A DNA stretch of 64,000 nt from Westerdykella aurantiaca (lineage: Eukaryota > Ascomycota > Dothideomycetes > Pleosporales > Sporormiaceae). Where the stretch lies: contig JASJFJ010000001.1 of the NCBI GenBank assembly GCA_030412805.1, positions 2,978,501-3,042,500 of the forward strand, written 5' to 3'. The position numbers and the translations under genes were made by a program. A model generated the notes under the pieces. The model was given only the letters and a program-made list of their open reading frames with translations, made no database searches and had not been told where the DNA came from. Of this stretch, positions 20,428 to 30,896 are shown piece by piece (position 1 is the stretch's first letter; each line of letters opens with the position of its first letter).

Positions 20428-21797
20428 AATCGCCAGGATTAAAATTTGCCAAAATATTTCACGACATTGTCAAACCGTAGCTGAAAGTCCTCCAAGACAG
20501 TGCTAGCTTACTAGGAAGGGAGAAGGCATCGTCACCCTAGCAGCGATGACAAATCTCCTAAAACAGTATGTATATATAAAACCAAACAATGACAATTTGA
20601 ACATACTTAAGGTGAAACCCTCCTCTTAAACACCTAGAATTCCAATCTGGGATGAGTTTAACATGGCTTGCAATTGGTAGCAAGCTGCCAAGTAACAATC
20701 AGACCTTCTAGGGTGAACGCTGCAAACTACTAATACACAATGCAATATGATCTAACACGCTATTGACTTTGGAATTGTTGAATTACGGGCAATTTACCCA
20801 CTTCAACGGATGAAGCTGCTTAAGCTGCCTATGATAAAACTACAATCCTCTGCTGTAGTCTACCTGCCATCTGCACTATTTCCACTCACGCAAGATGCAT
20901 TGGCTCCTCGAAATTCGGAGATATAATTTGGACTAGAGTTATTATGTTCCCGTTGAGGCCAGATAGTGAAAGTATTCACTCAATAGAAAGATTGGTAATG
21001 ACTATTCAAACTTCCCAGACTCCAGTACATTTTGGATACTGGACCGTGGGATTTGGCCTCAGAAACACACACATAGAACTAACAGCTAATATGCTCTGCA
21101 GTGCTTTTACGAAATAGCATCCTTGGTTATTGACGGCTTTGTCCCCGTAACGTGCAATTATTTAAGTAGCACGTATACACATACAACAACATGAACTCCA
21201 ACATTAAGCAGGGCGCAGTTGCAGTACGTATGAGACACGACCTTGGCGCTGGTTTGAGAATGCTGCAATATTTGAAGTGGCGCATTAGGTCGGTCCTCTC
21301 TTTCTTCAACCACGACGGAGTTTCAATTGATGGGACTCACGTTGCCATGTGGCGTTATTACCACGGATTGGCGAGACCGTTGCATCCGTATTTCCCCCGG
21401 ATCCAGTCTGCTGGAACCGCGGTAAACACCCAGAAACCATCTGTGGGCAGAGACAACCAGTATCGACAGCATTTGCATGCAGGGTCGGACATGGGAAAGG
21501 TGCCATCACGACCAGGCCAAGTGCATAATATTGACGCCACATTATTAAATATTTCCTGATGTGGTAAGGAGCAGATGTTCAATGGTTATACTTTCTGATA
21601 GCGTTCACACCGCTATTGTAGTGCTGAAACTTATACGGATACGAGCTGCATGTGCGGGTCTACTGACTAACCGAGGAAACAGTTGAGCCCACAAGCACGT
21701 TAGTCTGTACATTTATAGAAACGATAGTCTAGGCGCTCCTGGAATATATAAATGCAAACAAAAAAACCAGTTTACACTATCGGACAAACTGAACAAC
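20428..21797. other. Gene-free stretch, about 1.4 kb
   Basis: Lower GC than the coding blocks and stop-rich. Open frames of 60-122 codons around 21127..21582 overlap on both strands with no recognisable domain. A TATATAAA at 21745..21752 belongs to the secreted-protein gene downstream. Confidence 0.45.
21745..21752 (+). promoter_or_regulatory. TATA box of the small secreted protein gene
   Basis: TATATAAA, 46 bp upstream of the first ATG (21798) and 94 bp upstream of the second (21846). Its distance favours transcripts that include either start. Confidence 0.4.
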
Positions 21798-21845
21798 ATG
21801 AATTCCCTCAATTTCCAAACCTACCTGCCGCCAGCAATCACCAAA

Positions 21846-22485
21846 ATGCTCTCTCTCACTTTGCTCACCCTCGGACTCCTCGCTCTTATTCCCTCTACCC
21901 TTGCCGCGCCCCGGCCGCCTACAACTGCCCCCTTTCACGTCACCAATCTCAACACCTTCGAACCCTCCGGCCGCCCGGGACAAGTGAATCTCTATCGCGT
22001 CGGCTTCAACGTAACAGACCCTGCGGACAAGTCCACTGCATTCTGTGAGACCCGGTGGGATTATACCAATGCGACTACCGGGTGGCCTTCTTCCTACGTA
22101 AGTTTCATCGGCGTGGTAGTATCCAATGCGGTGGCTAATGATCTCTTGTGTAGTTGGCGAATTGCACCAACCCATCTTACGCTTTCAAATTCGTTGAATA
22201 TCACAGCTACTACGACTTTCAGCTGGATGTTAGGCATAGGAGGTATGTCAACTTCCGTTATGCCTCCGTTGCTGCCTTTCTCCCTTCACAACCCTTCTGC
22301 CTTTTGAGGACTAACAAGCTCTCCACTCCTGCAGTAAGAAATATGGAAGACCAGTGACCCGATTCGCAAAGGGACTGGTGAATTTCGACATCATTCAGTG
22401 CTCACATGCGGCGTCTGGGTTCTCTGCGTGTAATCAGAGGGAGGGGGTACCATTTCCGTTGGATGTGTATAAGACACTCGACTGA
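21846..22485 (+). CDS. Small secreted protein with four cysteines
   Basis: Exons to 22097, 22154..22242 and 22335..22485. From the ATG at 21846 the product is 163 residues and begins with a clear signal peptide (MLSLTLLTLGLLALIPSTLAAP); an in-frame ATG at 21798 would add 16 residues before it. The mature part has four Cys: AFCETRW, LANCTNPSY, IIQCSHAAS and SACNQRE, a likely two-disulfide fold, with FKFVEYHSYYDFQLDV and RFAKGLVNFDIIQC between them. The order (C..W, C..P..AF, hydrophobic strands, RFA, C..SGFS.C) resembles a common family of Pezizomycotina secreted proteins with an Alt a 1-like look; that assignment is from memory and tentative. Both introns are needed to join the Cys blocks. 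Function (effector, wall or surface protein) is unknown. Confidence 0.72.
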
Positions 22486-22608
22486 GTAAGTGGGATGAAA
22501 GAGGGAGTGGTTAAGGCTTGTTGTTGATTTCTTCCACCTTGAAACAAAATCGTTAACCAAGGGCACATTTGAACTTCGGCAGATGGGCCCTTTTGTCTCG
22601 TCCCCAAT

Positions 22609-23793
22609 TTAGTAAGTTGCTGGAAAGACGCCAATCCTGCCTCCATCTGTTATCTGCATAGTACCATTGATGTACGCTCCTCCTTTGCCAACTAAGAACA
22701 ATGCCAAACCAGAGATGTCGTTCAGGTTGCCCATCCGACCCTGCGGCACCTGATCAGTGCCGTATCTGCCCTCAATTCCACTCGTCATATCGCTCGGGTA
22801 TGGTCCAGGGCATATCACATTACTGCGGACTCCCCATTCTGCCAGGATAGAACTGAGAATCTTGCCCAGTTGGGCTGCTGCCGCCTTGGTCGCGTTGTAC
22901 GCCAGACCCGCTGTGCTGTACCGCATGAACGAGGCAACAGATGCGACGGTGATAATATGTGCCAGCCTATCATCGTCCTCATCGTACCCAAGCTTCCTCA
23001 ATGCGGATTTATCTTGCTCCCTTGGTGTTCCCTTGCCAGTCACTCGCGGATCGCCAGGGCCACCTCTGACTCTCCCAGCTTGCCAACCACGACGAATGTT
23101 GGCAGCCTCGAGAAGGGGAAGAAATGCCGCACTAACACCGACAACTGATTGCGTGTTGATGGCGAACGTCTGCGCCCAGCCGTCCCATCCCTTCAGCATC
23201 GTGTCCCTCAACTGCTCAATGCTTTCTGTCCTATAAAGGTCAGGGCCGTTTAATGGTCCAATGACACCAGCATTGTTTATCAAGACATCGACATATCCTG
23301 TTTCGGACTTGATCTGCTCCACCGCAGCGGAGACGGAATCCTGGCTTGCTACGTCGCAAGCGATAGCGGTGAGAACCGGGGTGGAGGTTTTCGGTGCTGC
23401 GGGAGAACCTTCGAGCTTCTTGATAGCATTTTCGAGGACGTTATGCCGGCGACCGAGGAGATAGATCTTCGATGCACCCGTTTGGAAGAGGGCGGATGCG
23501 ATGGCGAGGCCGAGACCTATACAATACCCCAAGAATTAGGGGCATGGAAGTTAAGGATGGGAAGAGCGGAAGGACGTGGGGTGTATCTATAGCGGGGTCG
23601 CTAAATCGAAACATAAAAGCTCGCATAACGTACCACTACCGCCGCCGGTGATGACGACTACAAGGCCTTTGGCGGAAAAGAGATTTGCTGGATTTATCGG
23701 CGCAGTGACATCCATTGTGTCTGGGTCTGTAGATGAAGAAGGGAGCTTTTCAGAAAGTGAGTCAATTCGTAGATCAGATAGTCTACTAGCCAT
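22609..23793 (-). CDS. Short-chain dehydrogenase/reductase
   Basis: Exons 23634..23793 and 22609..23516, 355 residues. The 117-nt intron splits the nucleotide-binding loop; joined it reads VVVITGGGSGLGLAIASAL (Gly motif 49-56). Further classical SDR marks: NNAG at 134-137, a catalytic Ser near 246 in TVASVASF, and Y260-NATK264. A charged insert of about 40 residues (roughly 195-237, RRGWQAGRVRGG..GYDEDDD) precedes the active-site strand and is unusual in length. The C-terminus carries the typical PG-x-(Y/F)-x-(S/T)DM and NGTMQITDGG blocks. It should be an NAD(P)H-dependent oxidoreductase; the substrate cannot be inferred. RhlG-like 3-oxoacyl reductases of fungi have the same layout. It lies beside a secreted-protein gene, convergent with it, with no sign of a metabolite cluster. 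Confidence 0.88.
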
Positions 23794-24552
23794 GACGACA
23801 TCGGTACACAATTGTCCCGAGCGGCGCATTCCCGCGACGGTTCCTGCAGTTATGCCGCTATAGGCAAGGCCGATCCAGCATTATTTTAAGCCATCAGCTC
23901 GTTCCGAATCGACTATTACTGATGACTCAGGGGTAGAGGAGCGGCAAGTGGAACGGGCAATCATGGCTGTAGAAACAGCGCGTCGAGGCATAGGCGATCT
24001 GCTCTATGAGACAGAGCCCTTTGCGCTCTCTTATCCTTCCTTCCGGAAAATGGGGGCGAAGTCTTTGCAGGATATAGCACCACTCCTTCTTCTCGCATTG
24101 ATGAGCGCTTAGTTGCCCGATGCAGTGAGGGAGGTAAAGACCTACACAATAGGCGTTATCCATTACAGTCCAACTGTGAATCGGGACATCGTCGAAACTT
24201 TTAACACCACCGCTCACAGGAACCAAGCATAGGTGTACTTTGTTATTTATTAGGCGTCACGGGTTCATCGGTGGAAACCCCAATCCTGATTTAACCCGTT
24301 TTGCCGATGTCCTGTTTTACTATAGATATTTCGCCTTACCAGCTTAGCTACGAGTGACCGAGTGAAAAATCGGTGGACATCCCCTAGATGCGGAAAGAGA
24401 TTGGTTATTGTTCTCCATGGTAAAAAAACAATTACAAGAATTAAGGGATATCTACAGCAAGGCCCACAACCATGCGAAGCCAGGTAACCATCTATTTATG
24501 CTGGTAAAACGCCACCCAAGCGCCATACCTGGAAGAACAGTGACTCGATCCC
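23794..24552. other. Intergenic, SDR promoter side to MAK21 3' end
   Basis: About 760 bp. A TGACTCA occurs at 23924..23930 but nothing ties it to the SDR. Short open frames are unrecognisable. Confidence 0.45.
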
Positions 24553-27322
24553 TTACTCGCTATCATCACCGATCAGCTTGGCATAGTCTTCCACCGAAGC
24601 GAACGTTGGGAGATGCTTCAGCTTCCTCTTCTTCCTGCCCTTCTTATCTTTCTCCAGTTTGGCCTTGGAAGGCAAGGAGTCGTCCACTTCAGTATCATCA
24701 TCCATGTCCATGTCAATCGGTACATCTTCGTCACTGTCCACGAAAGCGTCCTCTTCATCAAGGTCAAACCCTTCGTCACCGAATTCGTCATCCTCGTCTT
24801 GCTTTTCGGCACCGGCGCCCTGATCTTCCTCATCGCTGCCGAGGTTGAGTTCAACGCCGGCGTCCATTCCACCGCCTTCTTCCATATCGTCACTCATATC
24901 GTCCATATCGAGGTCGCTGAATCCTTCGTCGTCATCCTCGCCTTCGATTTCCGGTCTGCTGTTGACCAAAGCTTGCCAGATCTCGTCTTCGCCGCTTTCT
25001 TCCTCATCCTCGTTCTCTGTTCTCTTCCTCTTCTTGTCCTTGATCTTGGTCTGCTTCGCCTTGCCCGCCTTCTCAAAGTATGTGTGGAAGAAGACCTCAT
25101 CCTCACGCACTTCCTCGACCTTCTTCTTCCAGAACTCTTCGGAATTGACAGGGTTGTGAAGCCTATCACCGTCGCGCACAGTGATAAGGTAATCCGTAGC
25201 CTTCGAAGTGCCCGACATGGGTTGCATGATGGACTGTCCATGTGTGGCCTGTGCTTTGGACTTTGCGTTCCTGAAAGCGAACTTGTCCAAGAAGTTCATC
25301 AAGGTATAAATAGTAGGATCCGCCTTCTCGGTGATGGGCTGTTGGTTCAGCAGCTTCGATGCAAGCACATGCACTGAAGGGTGGTAGTGTGCTTGAAGAG
25401 GAAGCAACTCCCAAAGACACGACAGATCAGCATGAGCATGATCAGGGTCACGCTTTCGTGGATCGTAGCGGGGCCTTTTAGGCGTTTCCGGAGCCTTGAC
25501 CGGTGCGCCCTCCTCAGGCACGTCTTCGTAATGCTCGTCTCCACTTTCGGAGTCATTGTCTTCTGGCGTGGACAACATTGATTTGATGCTGGGAAACGTG
25601 TTTATCAGTTCTTTAATGAGATAGAGCACACCGCAGATGAATGGCGGCTCATGCAAATGAATGATCTGCAACAGGCGCTTGACAAAGGCTTGGACACGTC
25701 GGACGCTGACGTCCGCCTTCAATGCCCGGTATAAAAGGTTGAGATATAGGATGTGCTTGGAGGTCGTGATGAGGCGTGGGTCCAGAAGCGATTCATAGAG
25801 AGTGCGGTAAAATCGGTCGGCAGAGATATGTTTCGTTGCGGAAATTTGCTGGATGAGAATCATGGCTTGGATGCTGGTATTGAAGTTCGATGAATGTGTA
25901 ACTTCGAAAATGGTGTTGAGCTGCTCCTCAAACCTGGAAAGGGAATCAGTAAATAGAATACCAAAAGATTGTTCTGCACGTACTTTGCGTCATCGGTCTT
26001 CGCGAAGGGAAACGCCCGATTGACACCGGTCAAGACCGCAGAGATCAACTTCTCCCTCATCTCTTCTTCCGCTTTGTATTCTTGGGTCGCCAGCTTTTCT
26101 GCTTTCTTTTTTGCCATCTTTCCCGGCTTCCCTCCACCACCTTGAGGTAGACCGTCCTTGTTCAGCTTCCTCTCCTGCTTTTCTCTCTCCTTCTCCTTTT
26201 TCAATAGTCCCACGAACAAAGCAAAGTAGATTTCCAGCAACTTGTTCGCAACTTCCTGCTCTTTCATACTCAAAACCGTCTGGTTGAGCGTGATGACGGC
26301 GTAGTATTTTGCGTGGGCACTCTGGTTCGGCCGGAAAAGGAGATCGGATTCAATCGCGTTGATAATGACGCCCTTCATTAGCGGATGCGTTGTTTGCAGC
26401 TGAAGCAGGAGATAGGACGATTTGGATGCAACCTTCTTCTCCCGGTCTCCAAGCTTATTGATGAGCAGTCGCAGCAGATTCTCCTCCTGTTCAGGCTTCT
26501 CTTTCAACAACTCCCACACCATAGTCAAGGCCCGATTCCGCGAAAATTCCACCTCATCGGCGCACCAAACTTCGATGATCTTGAGCATTTCAAAGTACTG
26601 TCTCTTCAGCCAGTCCTCGTACGCCCACGCAATCAGATGGACCTTCTGAATGTCGCCGGGCAATTTGTCGCCATGTTTCCAGTTTGCAGCCTTTCCTTGC
26701 AATGCGGAGATCAGACCAGGCTGCCTTGCGAACACCTTCAACTTCCTGTCTGGCGGTAGCACAACACCCTGGCCTAAGAGATCTTTCAAAGCCGCGAGAG
26801 CCATCAGAGCAGAGCTCCTACCCTTCTTCCTGGATAACCCAAGCAGCTGTTCGAACGCCTTCATGGTGTGCAAGGGCGACTCCTGCACAAGCAATGTCAA
26901 GGCCGACACTTTATCCTCCATGGTACCAGATGACATAATGGTGGACATGAACCTGTGGGACGAGTCCTTGGCCATGTGCGACTCGCTATACTGGGTCGCC
27001 TCCGCCTCTAGAAGCTTATCCGCATACTCGTGTAGGTCATCGATCACATGGCGTTCCGGTATCGTAGGGTTTTCGACTATGGGTAGCTCTGGGAGCTCGA
27101 CCGTGTGCCACTCAGGCTGAGGCTTGAATAGCTAAGGTCCGGTCAGCAACATAATATACTCGCTCAGATATCAGAGTAACGTACCAAGGCAGAGCCAGTG
27201 CTCGCATTATTGCCATGTTTCTTCGAGTCCGGTTTCCCCTTCCTGTCGTTCAGCTGATTCTTGTGTCGCGACGGCTTCGCAAAGCCATCTTTTGTCTCGG
27301 CATGGCTCCGCTTCTGTCCCAT
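24553..27322 (-). CDS. MAK21: Ribosome biogenesis protein MAK21/NOC1 (CBF domain)
   Basis: Exons 27185..27322, 25984..27131 and 24553..25933 (introns 53 and 50 nt), 888 residues. The ATG at 27322 (MGQKRSHAETKDG) is the first in frame; an upstream TTG is not used. Joining exons 1 and 2 restores LLFKPQPEWHTVELPELP, and exons 2 and 3 restore DDAKFEEQLNTIFEVTH. The CBF/Mak21 domain spans about residues 300-600 (NLLYRALKADVSVRRVQAFVKRLLQI, PPFICGVLYLIKEL, YDPRKRDPDHAHADLSCLWELLPLQAHYHPSVHVLASKLL). An acidic Asp/Glu-rich tail of about 150 residues and a Lys-rich KGRKKRKLKH end the protein. Noc1/Mak21 forms a heterodimer with Noc2 and escorts pre-60S particles in the nucleolus. It is divergently transcribed from TRP4 with 456 bp between the starts. 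Confidence 0.95.
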
Positions 27323-27778
27323 TTGATTTCGAGGAGACGCGTCGTTCTGTCGCAACAAGGCCCGTCAGAGAAGATTCTCTGACTCGTCATGACCCTATTC
27401 ACAGTCGCGTCCGCGGTAGTCGCAAATTTCGTGGCGGTTGTGGAAAAAGGATGTTCCGATGGCCCGAGCGCCTTGCCGGGATCGGCGTAGTGCATGTCGG
27501 CCAGCCGACAATATATCGGAGTGACTCAATCTTGAGCTCTGATCCATATGCCACTTGTCTAAAGTAAGCATTGCGGCTTCCGGACACTGCATAACGTTGA
27601 GAACACCTTCCGGAGGAAAGACGTTTGGTTTGCATTGTCTACAGAATAGGGGTCCTCATTCACACCATCTGGGATTACAAGACAGCGAAGATTTCTTGGC
27701 ATTCTCAATAAGAAAACCTCCTTTACAGCGGGGCAGCAGTCTTAACAGAACTACCGGGCATATATCAGACTGCCTCTC
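27323..27778. promoter_or_regulatory. Divergent MAK21/TRP4 promoter with a Gcn4/CpcA-type site
   Basis: 456 bp between the two ATGs. A perfect TGACTCA at 27522..27528 lies about 250 bp upstream of TRP4 and about 200 bp upstream of MAK21. TGACTCA is the binding site of Gcn4/CPC-1/CpcA, which induces amino-acid biosynthesis genes on starvation; TRP genes are classic targets. Regulation here is inferred. Confidence 0.5.
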
Positions 27779-29068
27779 ATGGCATCATCACAAGCACCAA
27801 CGGAAGAGAAAGTCTCCATCACGCCACTCCTTAAGAGGCTTTGGCACGAATCCCCTTCCACCAAACCGACGGCAGCTGAGATTGCGGCCGCGTTGGGACT
27901 TATTTTCACCAATAGCTTATCAGAGGTCCAAACGGGAGCTCTGCTAACATGCCTACATTTCACGGACCTGGACAGACAAGCCGAGATTCTGGCCAAGTGC
28001 GCACAGGCTATGCGTGACTTCGCGACGGACATCGACACTGATGGTTTATCCAAGGTTATTGAGCAGAGAGGAAGGAAAGAAGGGAATTATCACGGAGGAT
28101 TGGTATGTCTACTATTTAATAGCCAACGAAATCAAAGGAAGTGGGGCTGACAGTCTAAGTGTGATATTGTTGGCACAGGAGGCGACTCTCACAACACCTT
28201 CAATATATCGACCACATCAAGTATTCTGGCCTCTTCGCTCCTGCTCATGGCCAAACATGGCAACAAAGCTTCCACCTCTAGATCCGGATCCGCGGATCTT
28301 CTCTCCTGTGTTCTGCCGAAGTCACCAGTAATTTCAGCAGTTACTCCCAACACTATTAAGGAGGTGTACTCCGCAACCAATTACGCCTTCCTCTTCGCCC
28401 CTATCTTCCATCCTGGAGCCCGTCATGCCGCAACTATCCGGAGGCAACTAGGCTGGAGAACGATTTTCAATCTGCTCGGACCCCTGGCGAATCCTCTTCA
28501 TGAGCTGATAGAAGCACGAGTGCTCGGTGTTGCACGTAAGGAAATCGGACCCGACTTTGCGGAATCACTACGCCAGTCCGGTTCCAAGAAGGGCATGATT
28601 ATCTGCGGTGACGAAGAGCTAGATGAGCTGTCGTGTGCAGGCCCGACGCACTGCTGGCGCCTGGTAGAGAACCCCTCCACCAAGGAGGTCGAGATCAAAT
28701 ACTTCACGGTCACACCGGCTGACTTTGGCCTTCCCACACACCCCTTGAGCGAGGTCTCCCCCGGACAGAGCCCCGAGAAGAATGCTGAGATTCTCATACG
28801 GATATTGAGAGGGGATGTTCCACCTGATGACCCTATCCTCCACTTTGTTCTGATCAACACTGCTGCACTTCTCGTCATCTCAGGCATTTGCGATGCTGAT
28901 GAGAGCAACATGGGCCATGGTGATGACGGCCAGGTAATCAAAGAGGTTGGCCCGGGAGGCGGCAGATGGAAGGAGGGCGTCAGGAGAGCGAAGTGGGCTC
29001 TGACGAGCGGGGAGGCTTACAGGCAGTGGTTGGCGTTCGTTGAAGTCACCAACAAGCTCGCTCAGTAA
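27779..29068 (+). CDS. TRP4: Anthranilate phosphoribosyltransferase
   Basis: Exons 27779..28102 and 28154..29068 (51-nt intron), 412 residues. It transfers the phosphoribosyl group of PRPP to anthranilate, the second step of tryptophan synthesis, in the cytosol. The N-terminal helical domain (PLLKRLWHESPSTKPTAAEIAAALGLIFTNSLSEVQTGALLTCLHFT) is followed by the PRPP-binding motif CDIVGTGGDSHNTFNIST, which starts exactly after the intron, and KHGNKASTSRSGSADLL, the anthranilate/PRPP loop. FAPIFHPG, GWRTIFNLLGPLANP and EVYSATNYAF are also conserved. The C-terminal part has the fungal insertion before ILHFVLINTAALL. Some active-site loops carry substitutions (KHGNKASTSR versus the usual KHGNRAVSS) seen also in other fungal enzymes as far as I recall. 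Length fits yeast Trp4 (380) with a longer loop. Confidence 0.95.
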
Positions 29069-30651
29069 TCTGTCTTGTTTTCGTCATGTATCCAGCATAG
29101 AAAGATCAAAGATATTTATGAAGGCTTGATTTTACTACGCGTAGCCTATATGATGACCCCAGTTATTTGGTCGAGTTCATTTGCACAAGCCAATTCTCTG
29201 TTTAAGACCACTCTGAATAGCTGCTCGGATCCCATCCCCCGACGACGCTTACCACCCGAGTGACACAAAAGTGTCGCACCATCCTAACACATTTCGTCAG
29301 CTTAGTTCCCTACATGCAGTAACAGAGCACAGGGCACAATGCGGTTTACCCCATCCCGTACGCCCGGGTCCGTTGTGCACCTAAGGGCCGAGACAGTCGG
29401 ATTTGTGGCATGGTGGGGAAACACTACCTGCATTGAAAAACCGCTGAGTAGCGTCAACTAAGCGGTAGATGGCAAGCGTATTAGAACGCGCTTCCACGGC
29501 AGCTTCTGCCGATTTATATGAAGATATCCTAGCTACCTACTTGACTCTACCATATCTGCCTGCACTTTTCCTTTCAGTACCGATCCTGGTACAGTAGCTG
29601 GTGGTATCTCATTCCCTTACTTGCGTAAGGCTGACTTAGACCCAGGCTTCGGGTCAAAAACAAGGAAAGGCTTTCTTTTATAGGTCCGGAGATAGGTCTC
29701 CATGAATTCGTATTCCTCAAGCTCTATAAGTAACGGCAATTTCTGAGGAGGCAGCTCTAGATACAAGTACTGTGTCAAGTTGCGAATTTGCCATCCGGAA
29801 ATAAGGGCAAGTCCTGTATTTGTCTTCTCGTATTGCTTTTTGCGATATATGAGGGCATCTAGGCTGGAACTAAGATGGGATCTTGATAGGTTTCGCTTTT
29901 GCCTCGTGAATACATCTTGGAGAAGAGTGTGACCCGCTTGCCTTGGTTTGGTACTTTTGTATATAGGTATAGACGAGAACCATACCACCCCCCATCCTCA
30001 CGATGAACATCTGGGTGCCATTTTTCTTAACGGTAATATTCTGGCATGGCACTCCTCCACGCTTAGGTGAAGTGTGGCTTCGGACCATTGGTGCATACCT
30101 CTTGAATTCTTCAACGGGCGAGTTTGAGCGGGGTGTGTAAACAGAGGAGAGAAGAAGGGGCCATGTTGTGGTGAGGAAGGACGAGGGTCTTGGACACGAA
30201 AGGCACCATCATTCTAAGAACAGTGGCGGGACCACATGAAAAACGTCTAACTTGGATGGGAGACTGGATTCTAAGAGACAAGATAACGTGGACCCAGCAT
30301 AGAAACGGCAAATAATCTATTTCTTGAACGTCGCAACCACATCCCATAAGCCGACAAATGAACCCTTCGGAATGCTGCAATGGATCTCTGGCCGCGGCGG
30401 AGAAGTAACGTGAATCAACTCTTAAAAATCCGGGAAGAAGAAGAGCGGACTAGATTCAAATGCTCAAACTGGGGCTCTTACCCACGGTCGTTTTCACTTA
30501 GCAAATCCATAGCTACAAAGCTGCTGTGTAGCCGCTTTAGGCGACAAGTGAAATCGATCTCAGCGCAGGGATACGAGCTGCAGCCGTTGTGAATGAATCT
30601 AGGCTCCATGTGACATCGAGATATACCACTCCTAAACTCTAGAGCTCCCTA
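29069..30651. other. Gene-poor stretch with one weak minus-strand ORF
   Basis: About 1.6 kb without a recognisable gene; the only substantial frame is at 29617..29988. The rest has short overlapping frames in both directions. Confidence 0.45.
29617..29988 (-). CDS. Hypothetical ORF, possible gene remnant
   Basis: A 123-codon frame with fairly protein-like, Leu/Lys/Tyr-rich content (SLDALIYRKKQYEKTN; LPPQKLPLLIELEEYEFMETYLRTYKRKP). A second minus-strand frame (29870..30088, with FIVRMGGGMVLVYTYIQKYQ) overlaps its start in another phase, which could mean a frameshifted relic. I recognise no domain. Expression is doubtful. Confidence 0.2.
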   Translation of the reverse strand: MVWFSSIPIYKSTKPRQAGHTLLQDVFTRQKRNLSRSHLSSSLDALIYRKKQYEKTNTGLALISGWQIRNLTQYLYLELPPQKLPLLIELEEYEFMETYLRTYKRKPFLVFDPKPGSKSALRK

Positions 30652-30672
30652 ACCCGTGGACCGTCCACGGGT
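30652..30672. promoter_or_regulatory. 9-bp inverted repeat upstream of the broken F-box gene
   Basis: ACCCGTGGA CCG TCCACGGGT: perfect 9-bp arms with a 3-bp spacer, about 225 bp upstream of the ATG at 30897. A GTGGACCG of the left arm recurs directly after it. It looks like a dimeric transcription-factor site (for example of a zinc-cluster protein), but the factor is unknown. Confidence 0.3.
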
Positions 30673-30896
30673 GGACCGCGTTTGGAACGTCGCGCTAGTC
30701 GCGCCTGCCTCCCGAGCGGGTAATCCACGCTTGTTTACCACAGGCTTCCATACCCTCCACCTATCAACCTCACTCTCTCTTCCTTCTTCACTCACCTCTT
30801 CAAGTCAGATTCATATATCCACCCCGCCATCGCCGCCTCATCATTGAAGTGTCGATATCTCCCCACTTTCAGCCATCCACACATCCATCAAGGATC

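Noticed and set aside
23924..23930. TGACTCA upstream of the SDR gene
   Set aside because: A 7-mer expected by chance in a window of this size; no amino-acid biosynthesis link.
24613..25377. 254-codon plus-strand hydrophobic frame resembling a membrane protein
   Set aside because: Antisense of the acidic MAK21 tail; Asp/Glu codons read backwards give Val/Phe/Leu, which mimics membrane segments.
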